From Corynebacterium sphenisci DSM 44792 (GTDB lineage Bacteria; Actinomycetota; Actinomycetes; Mycobacteriales; Mycobacteriaceae): DNA of 64,000 bases. Under the pieces are notes generated by a model, which saw only the letters and a list, made by a program, of their open reading frames with translations, searched no databases and had not been told where the DNA came from. Location: positions 2,418,001-2,482,000 of the forward strand of contig NZ_CP009248.1 of the NCBI RefSeq assembly GCF_001941505.1. Reading direction: 5' to 3'. Of this stretch, positions 37,766 through 46,849 are shown one piece after another. Made by a program: the position numbers and the translations under genes. Numbering within the stretch: the stretch's first letter is position 1; the number at the start of each line of letters is the position of its first letter.

Positions 37766-38840
37766 ACCGCCCGGCGCGCCGCCGGGCCGCCGCGCCGAGG
37801 CGATCCCGCAGCCCGGGGTCGGCGAGCAGCCGGCCCACCGCGGCGACCAGCTCCGCCGGGGTGCCCGCGAGCAGCCCGGTGGCGCCGTCGACCACCGAAT
37901 CGCGCAGCCCCGCCGAGGAGCGGTAGCCCACGGTGGGCACCGCGTGCTGGGCGGCCTCGATCACGGCCAGCCCCCAGCCCTCCTTCCGGGAGGGCATCAG
38001 GTGCACCCGGGCGGCGGCGAGCAGGGCGTGCTTGCGCTCCTCGGTGACCTGCCCGTGGAAGACCACCCGGTCGGCCACGCCCAGGGCCCGGGCGTGGCCG
38101 CGCAGCCGATCCGCCCACCAGCCGTCGCCGATGACGTCCAGGCGCAGCCCCGGCCACCGCGGGGCCAGGGCGGCCACCGCGTCGATGGCGTGCTCGATCT
38201 GCTTATGGGGCACCAGCCGGGACAGGGTGACCAGCCGCGGCCCGGGGTCGGCCGGCGCCGCCGCCGCAGCGGCGCCGGCGGGCACCGGGTCCACCCCGTT
38301 GCGGATCACCTCGATATCGGATCCGCGCACCCCCAGGGCGCGCAGATCCGCGGCGGAGGGCTCGGAGACGGTGATGTACCGGCAGCCCCGGTGCACCTGG
38401 GGGGACAGCCGGGATTCGATGAACCAGCCCAGCCGGCCGGTGAGCCGGCCGGCCACCGGCCACTGCTCCCGGTGGCAGTGGTGCACCAGCAGCACCGTCG
38501 GCGCCCCGGCGAAGATCCGGGCCAGGAAGGGGATCCCGTTCTGGGTGTCCAGCACCACCTCCGGGCGCCCGCCCAGGGCCCGGGCCAGCGGCCCGTGGCC
38601 GAGGCGGGCGGCGGCCATCGCCGCCCAGGCCCGGGGGTAGACGGTGTAGCCGCCGCCGGCGCGGGAGAAGGCCACCCCGCCCCGGCGCTCCGCCGCGGCC
38701 GCGCCCGGGTAGGCCGCGGTGCGGTAGACCACCCGGTGCCCGGCGGCGGCGAGGGCGCCGGCGACGTGCTCGAGGTAGCGTTCGCTGCCCCCGCCCTCCG
38801 GGTGGCCGGTGTCGCGCCAGCACAGCAGCAGAATCCTCAT
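37701..38840 (-). CDS. GT4-family glycosyltransferase (Rv0225-like)
   Basis: A 379-residue GT-B glycosyltransferase. The N-terminal acceptor domain begins MRILLLCWRDTGHPEGGGSE with the Gly-rich loop, and the GT4 donor domain has VTLSRLVPHKQIEHAIDAVA and the E-x7-E-type motif SRKEGWGLAVIEAAQ that binds nucleotide-sugar phosphates. Relatives use GDP-mannose or UDP-sugars. A mannolipid or glycolipid role is suggested by lmcA and mtrP next door, but the substrate is unknown. The ATG at 38840 has no clear ribosome site. The gap to the divergent mtrP-like gene is 84 nt. Confidence 0.87.
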   Translation of the reverse strand: MRILLLCWRDTGHPEGGGSERYLEHVAGALAAAGHRVVYRTAAYPGAAAAERRGGVAFSRAGGGYTVYPRAWAAMAAARLGHGPLARALGGRPEVVLDTQNGIPFLARIFAGAPTVLLVHHCHREQWPVAGRLTGRLGWFIESRLSPQVHRGCRYITVSEPSAADLRALGVRGSDIEVIRNGVDPVPAGAAAAAAPADPGPRLVTLSRLVPHKQIEHAIDAVAALAPRWPGLRLDVIGDGWWADRLRGHARALGVADRVVFHGQVTEERKHALLAAARVHLMPSRKEGWGLAVIEAAQHAVPTVGYRSSAGLRDSVVDGATGLLAGTPAELVAAVGRLLADPGLRDRLGAAARRRAGRFSWPATTAAVERVLVAAARRR

Positions 38841-38924
38841 GGGGGGGACTGTAGCCGCCGCCGGCGGCGCCGTTTGCCCGATCCCCGAGGCGGCCGGCGG
38901 GGCGGCTCGGGTAGTTTCGGCCCC

Positions 38925-39740
38925 GTGCGCCATCGCCTGCCGAACCCCGCCCCCCTGCGCCGCCTCGCCACGCTGCGCCGCTCGGTGGGCCTGCTCGCCG
39001 CCTTCCGCCATGAGCGCGAGCGCCCGGAGCTGTTCTACGGCCCGCTGGCCGAGGACACCGCGGAGCTGCTCGCCGCCATCGCCGCCGCCGCCGGGGCCGG
39101 GGGGCTGCGCGGGATGCGGATCCTCGACGTCGGCGGCGGCCCCGGCTACTTCGGCCGGGCCTTCGCCGAGCGCGGGGCGGACTACGTCACCTGCGAACCC
39201 GATGTCGGGGAGATGGCCGCCGCGGGCATCCGCCTGGACTCCTCGGTGCGCGGCTCCGGGCTGGCGCTGCCCTTCCGGGACGGCGCCTTCGATCTCACCT
39301 ACTCCTCCAACGTCGCCGAGCACGTCGCCGAACCCTGGCGGATGGGCCGGGAGATGCTGCGGGTGACCCGGCCCGGCGGGCTCATGGTGTACTCCTACAC
39401 CTGCTGGTGGGGCCCCTTCGGGGGCCATGAGATGGGGCTCACCCACTACCTCGGCGGGGCGCGGGCGCGCCGGCTCTACGAGCGCCGGCACGGCCGGCGG
39501 CCGAAGAACGCCTACGGCGAGTCCCTGTTCGAGGTGGGCTGCGCCGAGGGCCTGGCCTGGGCGGCCGAGCAGGGCCGCACCGGCGCCGCGGAGCCGCTGG
39601 CGGCCTTCCCCCGCTACCACCCCCGCTGGGCCTGGTGGCTGACCCGGGTGCCGGTGCTGCGCGAGGTGGCGGTGTCGAACCTGGTGCTGGTGCTGCGCCG
39701 CGGCGCCGATCCGCTCCCGGCTCCCCCCGCGATGCGGTGA
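38925..39740 (+). CDS. mtrP: SAM-dependent methyltransferase, MtrP-like
   Basis: A 271-residue class I methyltransferase. SAM-binding motif I is RILDVGGGPGYFGRAFAERG, followed by the acidic CEPDVGEM, the SNVAEHVAEPWRMGREMLRV segment of Methyltransf_11 enzymes and a long C-terminal extension. Its place beside the Rv0225-like glycosyltransferase matches Rv0224c and the C. glutamicum mtrP gene, whose product is needed for efficient trehalose mycolate transport. The GTG at 38925 is chosen: a TAGTTT box ends 7 nt before it (leaderless). The frame further upstream is a shadow of the opposite-strand gene. Confidence 0.78.
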   Translation: MRHRLPNPAPLRRLATLRRSVGLLAAFRHERERPELFYGPLAEDTAELLAAIAAAAGAGGLRGMRILDVGGGPGYFGRAFAERGADYVTCEPDVGEMAAAGIRLDSSVRGSGLALPFRDGAFDLTYSSNVAEHVAEPWRMGREMLRVTRPGGLMVYSYTCWWGPFGGHEMGLTHYLGGARARRLYERRHGRRPKNAYGESLFEVGCAEGLAWAAEQGRTGAAEPLAAFPRYHPRWAWWLTRVPVLREVAVSNLVLVLRRGADPLPAPPAMR

Positions 39741-39872
39741 CCTGCGGCGTCGGGCGGGCGGTCACCCCCATTGAGAAGGGCATGCGGAGATAATCCGCCG
39801 AGGGGTGATGCGCGGCGTCCCGCGCGGCTAGGGTGACGTGGGACACTCCCCAGACGACGCAGAGGACTGATT

Positions 39873-41105
39873 ATGACCAACGCCACGAATCCCGCGGGCG
39901 GCGCCTTCATCTACGAGGCGATCCGCACCCCGCGCGGTAAGGGCAAGAAGGACGGGTCGCTGTATTCGGTGCGGCCGGTCTCCCTGCTCACCGGCCTGAT
40001 CGACGAGATCCGCGACCGCTTCCCGAACCTGGACGAGGAGCGCATCTCCGACTTCATCGTCGGCTGCGTGACCCCGGTCGCCGACCAGGGCGCCGACATC
40101 GCCCGCACCGCCGCGCTCGCCGCGGGCCTGCCGTACCGCACCGGCGGGGTGCAGGTGAACCGCTTCTGCGGTTCCGGGCTCACCGCGATCAACCTCGCCG
40201 CGCAGAAGGTCGCCTCCGGCTTCGACGAGCTCGTCCTCGCCGGCGGCGTGGAGTCGATGTCCCGGATCCCGATGGCCTCCGACGGCGGGGCGATGGCGAT
40301 GGACGCCGAGGTGTCCTTCGCCACCGACTTCGTGCCCCAGGGCATCTCCGCGGACCTCATCGCCTCCCTCGACGGGATCGGCCGGGACCGCCTGGACGCC
40401 TTCGCGGCCCGCTCCCACGAGCGCGCCGCGAAGGCCTGGGCGGAGGGGGTCTTCGACCGCTCCGTGGTCCCCGTGGTCGACGCCAACGGGCTGACCATCC
40501 TGGACCGGGACGAGACCATCCGGCCCGGCACCACCGCCGAGTCCCTGGCGAAGCTGCGCCCGGCCTTCGAGCAGATGGGCGCCATGGGCGGCTTCGACGC
40601 GGTGGCGCTGAAGAAGTACCCGCAGCTGGAGTCGATCACCCACGTGCACCACGCGGGCAACTCCTCCGGCATCGTCGACGGCGCGGCGCTGACCCTCGTC
40701 GGCTCGGAGCGCGCCGGCGCGGACATGGGCCTGGAGCCGCGGGCCCGGATCGTCGCCATGGCGGTCAACGGCGTGGAGCCGACGATCATGCTCACCGGCA
40801 TCGAGCCGGCCGTGCGCGAGGTGCTGGCGAAGGCGAACCTCTCCGTCGAGGACATCGACGTATGGGAGATCAACGAGGCCTTCGCCGCGGTGGTGCTGCA
40901 CGCCCAGGAGGCCCTGGGCATCGACGAGGAGCGGCTCAACGTGCACGGCGGCGCGATCGCCATGGGCCACCCCCTCGGCGCCACCGGCGCGATGATCACC
41001 GGCACCGCCATCGACGAGCTGCACCGCTCCGGCGGCCGCTATGCGCTGATGACGCTCTGCGTCGCCGGCGGCATGGGCGTGGCCACCATCGTCGAACGCG
41101 TCTAG
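39873..41105 (+). CDS. fadA: Acetyl-CoA C-acyltransferase (thiolase)
   Basis: A 410-residue thiolase for the last step of fatty-acid beta-oxidation. The nucleophilic Cys is at about residue 99 in [13 protein letters not shown], the His in [15 protein letters not shown] and the second Cys in [12 protein letters not shown], so the active site is complete. The [21 protein letters not shown] start is typical of FadA in actinobacteria. A GAGGA-type site precedes the ATG. It lies 33 nt before fadB, and the two probably make the trifunctional complex. A GATAAT box at 39789-39794 may be its -10. Confidence 0.94.
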   Translation: MTNATNPAGGAFIYEAIRTPRGKGKKDGSLYSVRPVSLLTGLIDEIRDRFPNLDEERISDFIVGCVTPVADQGADIARTAALAAGLPYRTGGVQVNRFCGSGLTAINLAAQKVASGFDELVLAGGVESMSRIPMASDGGAMAMDAEVSFATDFVPQGISADLIASLDGIGRDRLDAFAARSHERAAKAWAEGVFDRSVVPVVDANGLTILDRDETIRPGTTAESLAKLRPAFEQMGAMGGFDAVALKKYPQLESITHVHHAGNSSGIVDGAALTLVGSERAGADMGLEPRARIVAMAVNGVEPTIMLTGIEPAVREVLAKANLSVEDIDVWEINEAFAAVVLHAQEALGIDEERLNVHGGAIAMGHPLGATGAMITGTAIDELHRSGGRYALMTLCVAGGMGVATIVERV

Positions 41106-41138
41106 AACCCCCACCCGAACCTTTCAAGGAGACCCCAA

Positions 41139-43385
41139 ATGACCGACACCATGTTCCGGTGGGACAAGGACGCCGACGGCGTCGTCACGCTCACGATGGA
41201 CGCCCCCGACGCCCCCGTCAACACCATGAACGACACCTTCCGCGAAGGCCTCGTCGCCACCGTGGAACGCCTCGAGGCCGAGCTCGCGGAGGATCCGAAG
41301 TCCATCCGCGGGGTCATCATCACCTCCGCGAAGAAGACCTTCTTCGCCGGCGCCGACCTGACCGAGATGGTCAAGGCCGGGCCCGGCGACGCCGCCGCCA
41401 TGTTCGAGATGGTGCAGGGCATGAAGGACGCGCTGCGCCGGATCGAGCGCGCCGCGGTGCCCGTGGTCGCCGCGATCAACGGCTCCGCCCTCGGCGGCGG
41501 CCTGGAGATCGCGCTGGCCGCGAACCACCGCATCGCCGCGGACGCCCGCGGCTCCAAGATCGGGCTGCCCGAGGTGACCCTCGGCCTGCTGCCCGGCGCC
41601 GGCGGCATCGTGCGCACCGTCCGGATGCTCGGCATCCAGGACGCGCTGATGAACGTGCTGCTGCCGGGCAAGCAGATGCGGCCCGCGCAGGCGCTCAAGG
41701 CCGGCCTCGTCGACGAGGTCGTCGAGCCCGGGGAGCTGCTCGACCGCGCCCGGGCCTGGGTGACCTCGCCGGAGGCCACCGCGACCCAGCCCTGGGACGA
41801 GAAGGGGCACCGGATCCCCGGCGGCACCCCCACCTCGCCGAAGCTGGCGATGATGCTGCCCTCCTTCCCCGCCAACCTCACCAAGCAGCTCAAGGGCGCG
41901 CCGATGCTCTCCCCGAAGCGGGCGATGCAGGCCGCCATCGAGGGCGCCCAGGTGGACTTCGACACGGCGCTGACCATCGAGTCCCGCTACTTCACCGAGC
42001 TGGCCTGCGGCACCCAGTCGAAGAACATGGTGCAGGCCTTCTTCTTCGATCTGCAGCACTGCAACGGCGGCGGCTCCCGGCCCCGCCGGGCCGACGGCAC
42101 CCCCTTCCCGACGACGGAGTTCCGCAAGGTCGCCGTCGTCGGCGCCGGCATGATGGGCGCCGGCATCGCCTACGTCTGCGCGAAGGTGGGCATGGAGGTC
42201 GTGCTCAAGGACGTCACCCTGGAGAACGCCGAGCGCGGCAAGAACTACTCCGAGAAGCTGGAGGCCAAGGCGCTGTCCCGGGGCCGCACCACCGAGGAGA
42301 AGTCGAAGGCGCTGCTGGACCGGATCCACCCCACCGACTCCTACGAGGATCTGCACGACGTGGACATCGTGGTGGAGGCGGTGTTCGAGAACACCGAGCT
42401 CAAGCACAAGGTGCACGCCGAGATCGAGGCGGCGGTGCCGGATACCGCGGTGCTGGGCTCCAACACCTCCACGCTGCCGATCACGGAGCTGGGCGAGGCG
42501 GTGGAGCGCACCGGCGACTTCATCGGCCTGCACTTCTTCTCCCCGGTGGACAAGATGATGCTCATCGAGATCATCTCCGGGGAGAACACCTCCCCGGAGA
42601 CCCTGGCCAAGGCCCTGGACTTCTCGGTGCAGATCCGCAAGATCCCGATCGTGGTGAACGACTCCCGCGGCTTCTACACCTCCCGGGTGATCGCCACCGT
42701 GATCAACGAGTCCATGCGGATGGTCGCCGAGGGCCACCAGCCCACCCTGGTGGAGGCCGCCTCCCGGCAGGCCGGCTACCCGGCGGCGCAGCTGCAGCTC
42801 GCCGATGAGCTGAACCTGAAGCTGATGAAGAAGGTCCGCGAGGAGACCGAGGCGGCGATGCGCGCCGCCGGGCACGAGATCGAGGACGGCGGCGTCGCCG
42901 GGCTGGTCAACCGGATGCTGGAGGAGTTCGACCGGCCCGGCCGGCTGGAGGGCCGCGGCTTCTACGAGTACGTCGACGGCAAGCGCACCCGGCTGTGGCC
43001 GGGCCTGTGGAGCGAGCTCGGCGCCGGGTCCATCCCGGCGGAGGAGACCAACCTGCAGGACCTGGTGGACCGGATGCTGTTCATCGAGGCGATCGAGACC
43101 CAGCGCTGCATGGACGAGGGCGTGGTGGTGGAGGACGCCGACGCCAACATCGGCTCCATCTTCGGCATCGGCTACCCGGCGTGGACCGGCGGCACCCGCC
43201 AGTTCATCGTCAACTACGACCGGTTCTCCGGCCGCCCGGAGGCGGCGAAGGCCGCCGGCGTGGTGGACGGGGCGCTGCCCGACGGCACCCCGACCCTGGG
43301 CGTGCCCGGGTTCGTGGCCCGCGCCGAGGAGCTCGCCGCCGCCTACGGCGAGCGCTTCACCCCGCCGGCCTCGCTGAAGGGCTAG
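41139..43385 (+). CDS. fadB: Fatty-acid oxidation multifunctional enzyme (enoyl-CoA hydratase/3-hydroxyacyl-CoA dehydrogenase)
   Basis: A 748-residue fusion. The crotonase domain (about residues 1-210) has the oxyanion-hole segments SAKKTFFAGADL and SALGGGLEIALA, and the catalytic Glu region LPEVTLGLLPGAGG. The NAD-binding domain begins at about residue 330 with VAVVGAGMMGAGIAYVCAKV, with the catalytic HFFSPVDKM motif and SRGFYTSRV, and ends in the 3HCDH C-terminal domain. AAGGAG lies 8 nt before the ATG. It converts enoyl-CoA to 3-ketoacyl-CoA for the adjacent thiolase. No acyl-CoA dehydrogenase or ligase is in the window. Confidence 0.95.
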   Translation: MTDTMFRWDKDADGVVTLTMDAPDAPVNTMNDTFREGLVATVERLEAELAEDPKSIRGVIITSAKKTFFAGADLTEMVKAGPGDAAAMFEMVQGMKDALRRIERAAVPVVAAINGSALGGGLEIALAANHRIAADARGSKIGLPEVTLGLLPGAGGIVRTVRMLGIQDALMNVLLPGKQMRPAQALKAGLVDEVVEPGELLDRARAWVTSPEATATQPWDEKGHRIPGGTPTSPKLAMMLPSFPANLTKQLKGAPMLSPKRAMQAAIEGAQVDFDTALTIESRYFTELACGTQSKNMVQAFFFDLQHCNGGGSRPRRADGTPFPTTEFRKVAVVGAGMMGAGIAYVCAKVGMEVVLKDVTLENAERGKNYSEKLEAKALSRGRTTEEKSKALLDRIHPTDSYEDLHDVDIVVEAVFENTELKHKVHAEIEAAVPDTAVLGSNTSTLPITELGEAVERTGDFIGLHFFSPVDKMMLIEIISGENTSPETLAKALDFSVQIRKIPIVVNDSRGFYTSRVIATVINESMRMVAEGHQPTLVEAASRQAGYPAAQLQLADELNLKLMKKVREETEAAMRAAGHEIEDGGVAGLVNRMLEEFDRPGRLEGRGFYEYVDGKRTRLWPGLWSELGAGSIPAEETNLQDLVDRMLFIEAIETQRCMDEGVVVEDADANIGSIFGIGYPAWTGGTRQFIVNYDRFSGRPEAAKAAGVVDGALPDGTPTLGVPGFVARAEELAAAYGERFTPPASLKG

Positions 43386-43412
43386 ACCCCCCAGGGGCCC
43401 CACCGGCCCCAC

Positions 43413-43448
43413 CCGACCCCCTGGTGGGCATGCGCACCAGGGGGTCGG
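43413..43448 (+). terminator. Hairpin after fadB
   Basis: A perfect 14-bp stem (43413-43426 with 43435-43448, CCGACCCCCTGGTG arm) with an 8-nt loop, 28 nt after the fadB stop. No T tract follows. Confidence 0.65.
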
Positions 43449-43613
43449 CCCATGCCCCCGGACACCCGCCGCCACCTCGTTATTTCCCCGTTACACCCCC
43501 GTTATCGCCCGGCGGGCTTTCCATTGCCCCCCAAACGGCTTATCCTGTACCGGTATGTCCCGCGCCGGGCCGCGGCCCCGCCGCCCGCGCACCACCGTCG
43601 ACGAAAGCAGCCC

Positions 43614-44438
43614 ATGCGCCTCCGCACTGTCCTGGCCACCGCCGCCGCCACCGCGATTGCGGCGATCTCCCTGCCGGCCGCCCAGGCCGCGCCCGGAAAC
43701 GCCGTCGTCCTCGGCGACTCCCTGGCCGCCAACCCGACCGTCTACGACTTCGCCGCCGGCAAGGCCAACCTGCCGCTGCCGGACGCCCGGATCTCCAAGG
43801 CCGGCTGCGGCACCGACTTCCGCTTCAGCGGCGCCTACGGCGCCGCCGCCGGCCGCCACGTCGACGACTACACCTGCGCCGGCGCCTCCTACCGCACCGG
43901 CGGGATGCGCATCGCCGAGCAGATCCAGCGCGCCCGGGACAACGGGGACCTCAACGGGTCCACCCGCGAGGTGGTCATGCTCGCCGGGGCGAACGACACC
44001 TACCCCTACGTGCTCAACGACCACATGCCGGTGCCGGAGGTGCGGGAGAACCTGCGCGCCGCGGTGCGCGAGGCCATCCACCAGGCCAAGGCCGCCGCCC
44101 CGAACGCGGTGGTGAAGGTGGTCGGCTACCCGACCGTCTCCGCCCCGGACGGCACCGTGTGCGTGTTCAACCTCGCCCCGAACGCCCCCGGCGCGCCCAC
44201 CCCGGGCGTGAACATCCGCGAGATCGAGGACGCCCTGCAGGGCGCCGTCGCCGACGCCGCCCGCGACGCCGGGGCCCGCTTCGTCGACTCCAAGCGGGTC
44301 ACCGGCGGCCACGGCACCTGCGCCGCCGACCCGTGGGTGGCCGGGATCGTCTCCATGAACGCCGGCCCGCACAACCTGATCCTGCACATGACCGACGCCG
44401 GCCTGGACGCCGTCGGCGGCAACGCCGCCCGCGGCTGA
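43614..44438 (+). CDS. Secreted SGNH/GDSL-like hydrolase
   Basis: A 274-residue protein with a Sec signal peptide (RLRTVLATAAATAIAAISLP, cut near AQA-AP). The mature part starts with VVLGDSLAANP (block I, Ser nucleophile) and has block III LAGAND and a C-terminal DPWVAGIVSMNAGPHNLILH in place of the canonical D-x-x-H. Esterase or lipase activity is likely, but the catalytic His assignment is uncertain. Several cysteines suggest a disulphide-stabilised exported fold. Related exported proteins occur in Corynebacterium. The ATG at 43614 is used because the signal peptide begins there; upstream codons add nothing coherent. Confidence 0.78.
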   Translation: MRLRTVLATAAATAIAAISLPAAQAAPGNAVVLGDSLAANPTVYDFAAGKANLPLPDARISKAGCGTDFRFSGAYGAAAGRHVDDYTCAGASYRTGGMRIAEQIQRARDNGDLNGSTREVVMLAGANDTYPYVLNDHMPVPEVRENLRAAVREAIHQAKAAAPNAVVKVVGYPTVSAPDGTVCVFNLAPNAPGAPTPGVNIREIEDALQGAVADAARDAGARFVDSKRVTGGHGTCAADPWVAGIVSMNAGPHNLILHMTDAGLDAVGGNAARG

Positions 44439-44460
44439 CCGCCGCCGGCCGCGAGGCCCC

Positions 44461-44508
44461 CGGCGCGCCCCGGCGGCCCCCGAGAACGGGGGCCGCCGGG
44501 GCGCGCCG
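44461..44508. terminator. Perfect 22-bp-stem hairpin
   Basis: Arms 44461-44482 and 44487-44508 are exact reverse complements around an AGAA tetraloop. It lies 22 nt after the SGNH gene stop and just before the -10 of the next gene. A strong, T-tract-free terminator or attenuator-like structure is likely. Confidence 0.75.
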
Positions 44509-44525
44509 GATCTATGGTGGCCGCC

Positions 44526-45218
44526 ATGCACCAGCCCCCGCCCGATGACCTGCCCGCCGCCCCCGGGCACCCGCGGCTGAGCTACGCCGAGCTCGCCTTC
44601 GACGAGCACGTCCGCGCCCGGCAGCGCGCCGTGGGCGCACACCACCGGATCGACGAGCCCGCCGAGGGCGCGTTCGAGTTCGAGCCCGCCGACCGCAGGC
44701 TCATCGCGAACGCGGACATGGCCATGATCGGCACCGTCACCGGGGCGGGCTGGCCCTACGTCCAGCACCGCGGCGGTCCCCCCGGGTTCGTGCGGATCCT
44801 CGGCCCGGACACCCTGGCGATCCCGGATCTGGCCGGCAACCGGCAGTACGTCACCACCGGCAACATCGACCGGGACGGCCGGGTGTGCCTGTTCTTCGTC
44901 GACTTCCCCACCCGGCGCCGGCTGAAGGTCTTCGGCCGCGCCCGGGTGCTCGACGCCGCCGGACACCCGGAGCTGGTGGAGCGGCTGCGCGATCTCGGGG
45001 GCGGCCGCCGGCTGCGCTCCCGGATCGAGCGGGTGCTGCTCATCCGGGTCACCGCGGTGGACGCCAACTGTACGAAGCACATCACGCCGCGCTGGGATCG
45101 GGGGTACATCGACGAGCTGACCGGCCTCTACCGGGCCGACATCGAGGAGCTGAGGGCCCGCCTCGCCGAGGCCGAGGCGGAGCTGGACCGGCTCCGCGGG
45201 GCCGCGGGGCGGGGGTAG
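44526..45218 (+). CDS. Pyridoxamine 5'-phosphate oxidase-family (flavin-binding) protein
   Basis: A 230-residue protein with the split-barrel flavin-binding fold. MIGTVTGAGWPYVQHRGGPPGFVRI, then GNRQYVTTGNIDRDGRVCLFFVDFP and RRLKVFGRARVL, are typical of the PNPOx-like group that binds FMN or F420-type cofactors. A C-terminal coiled coil (ADIEELRARLAEAEAELDRL) is added. The ATG at 44526 lies 7 nt after a TATGGT -10 box, so the mRNA is probably leaderless; an earlier in-frame start at 44514 would overlap that box. The substrate is unknown. Confidence 0.82.
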   Translation: MHQPPPDDLPAAPGHPRLSYAELAFDEHVRARQRAVGAHHRIDEPAEGAFEFEPADRRLIANADMAMIGTVTGAGWPYVQHRGGPPGFVRILGPDTLAIPDLAGNRQYVTTGNIDRDGRVCLFFVDFPTRRRLKVFGRARVLDAAGHPELVERLRDLGGGRRLRSRIERVLLIRVTAVDANCTKHITPRWDRGYIDELTGLYRADIEELRARLAEAEAELDRLRGAAGRG

Positions 45219-45331
45219 CCGGCCACCCCCCGACCCCCGGGCGGGGTTTGGCCGGGCGCGGTGCACCGGGGATGCTCGGTTGCGTCCGAGGGCACGCAAC
45301 GGGGCCGGCGACGGCCCGGGGAAGGGGCGAG

Positions 45332-46426
45332 ATGGCGGCGAGCGCCGCACGCGCCGGCCGGGTCGGCTGGGTGGATCTGGCCAAGGGGATCTGCATCCTG
45401 CTGGTCGTCGCCTACCACGTGAACCTGGACCCCTTCCCCTCGACGGCGATCGCGACCCTGCTGCGGCCCACCGGGGTGCTGCGGATGCCGCTGTTCTTCT
45501 TCGTCTCCGGGCTCTTCGCCGGGCGGCTGCTCGTCGGCGACGGCCGCTGGCTGCTGCGCCGCCGGGTGTGGCCCTGGGCCTTCCCCTTCACCCTGTGGAC
45601 CATCATCTACCTCGGCGGAATGCACCGGGAGCCCCCGGCGGCGATCGCCGCCCAGCTGGTCACCCCCACCTCGCACATGTGGTTCCTGCAGGCGCTCATC
45701 GTCTACAGCGTCGCCACCTGGGCCACCCGCCGGCTGCCCCGGGGCGCGGTCCTCGCCCTCGCCATCGCGCTGGCCCTGGCCGGGCCGCTGCTCTGGGGCT
45801 GGTCCCCGTGGAACCAGATCCTGCGCTGGTGGCCGGCCTTCCTGCTCGGCATGGCCGCCCGGGAGCTGCTGGTCGGCGCCAGCGCCGGGGAGCTCACCCG
45901 GCGCCGGCTGGCCTGGTGGGCGGCCGGCGCCGCGGCGCTGTGGCTCCTCGGCCAGCTGCTGCGCGGGCAGGTGACCATCCCGGCCGGGCCCGACCAGCCG
46001 CCGGCGCTGCACGCCGCCGCGCAGCTGGTGTGGCTCTGCCGCGCCCCGGCGGGGGTGGCCCTCGCCCTGGCCCTGGCGGTGTGGCTGGACCGGCGGCGGG
46101 GCGGGCCGTTGGGCGCCCTGGCCCGCCGGCTGCGCGCCATCGGGCAACGCACCCTGGCGATCTACCTCACGCACATCCCGGTGGACATCCTCCTCGAGTA
46201 CCGCCTGATCGGCTCCTCGGAGCGGCTCACCTCCCTCGGCGAGGCCGCGCCCTGGGCGGTGAGCATCGCCGCCTTCGCGATCTGCCTGGCCGCCGCCCGC
46301 GCCCTGGAGGCGCTGGCGGTCAACGTGGCCTGGCTGCGCTGGCTGGTCTACGCCCCGGAGCTGCCCGGGTCCGCGGCCCCGTCCGCCCCGCCGGCCTCGC
46401 CGAGCTCGGCGACCAGGACCTCCTGA
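45332..46426 (+). CDS. Acyltransferase-3 family membrane protein
   Basis: A 364-residue protein with about ten spans. The start VDLAKGICILLVVAYHVNLD carries the family's catalytic His region, and LRMPLFFFVSGLFAG and IYLTHIPVDILLEYR follow. Such proteins O-acylate surface sugars or lipids. GAAGGGG lies 4-5 nt before the ATG. The C-terminal tail (PGSAAPSAPPASPSSATRTS) is encoded antisense to the next gene, with a 79-nt convergent overlap. It is distinct from the TmaT-like protein at 33351-34589; the substrate is unknown. Confidence 0.82.
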   Translation: MAASAARAGRVGWVDLAKGICILLVVAYHVNLDPFPSTAIATLLRPTGVLRMPLFFFVSGLFAGRLLVGDGRWLLRRRVWPWAFPFTLWTIIYLGGMHREPPAAIAAQLVTPTSHMWFLQALIVYSVATWATRRLPRGAVLALAIALALAGPLLWGWSPWNQILRWWPAFLLGMAARELLVGASAGELTRRRLAWWAAGAAALWLLGQLLRGQVTIPAGPDQPPALHAAAQLVWLCRAPAGVALALALAVWLDRRRGGPLGALARRLRAIGQRTLAIYLTHIPVDILLEYRLIGSSERLTSLGEAAPWAVSIAAFAICLAAARALEALAVNVAWLRWLVYAPELPGSAAPSAPPASPSSATRTS

Positions 46427-46815
46427 ACCACCGACATCGCGGACAGCGCCGCCGGGGCCCCGCAGTAGCCGGCGGAGTGGATCACCGCCTCCACGATCTC
46501 CTCCCGGCTCAGCCCGTTGCGCAGCGCCCCGCGGACGTGCCCGCGCAGCTCCCCGGTGGCGCGCAGGGCCACCAGCATGCCGATGTTGAGCAGGCTGCGG
46601 TCCCGCTTCGCCAGGCCCTCCCGGGTCCACACCGAGCCCCACACGGTCTCGGTGATATGCCGCTGCAGCGGCTCCCCGTCGCTGCCCGCGGTGCGGGCCA
46701 GGGCCGCGTCCACGAAGTCGTCGCCCATCACCTCCCGGCGGATCCGGATGCCCTCGTCGTAGCGGGCGTCGGCGGGCAGGGTGCGGTTGTCGTCCTTCGG
46801 CGTCATGGCGCCCAT
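46348..46815 (-). CDS. Carboxymuconolactone decarboxylase-like protein
   Basis: A 155-residue CMD/AhpD-superfamily protein. The helical core has the PcaC-type segment HVRGALRNGLSREEIVEAVIHSAGYCGAPAALSAM. Only one cysteine is in the core, so an AhpD-like CxxC peroxidase is not indicated; a decarboxylase or uncharacterised relative fits better. No other protocatechuate-pathway gene is nearby. Start 46815 (ATG) is taken, with 46806 (MTPKDD) as alternative. It overlaps the acyltransferase-3 gene by 79 nt at the 3' end and is upstream of nothing it clearly co-functions with. Confidence 0.8.
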   Translation of the reverse strand: MGAMTPKDDNRTLPADARYDEGIRIRREVMGDDFVDAALARTAGSDGEPLQRHITETVWGSVWTREGLAKRDRSLLNIGMLVALRATGELRGHVRGALRNGLSREEIVEAVIHSAGYCGAPAALSAMSVVQEVLVAELGEAGGADGAADPGSSGA

Positions 46816-46849
46816 GATGCCAGCCCCCGCCGCGGCCGGGGCCGGCGGC

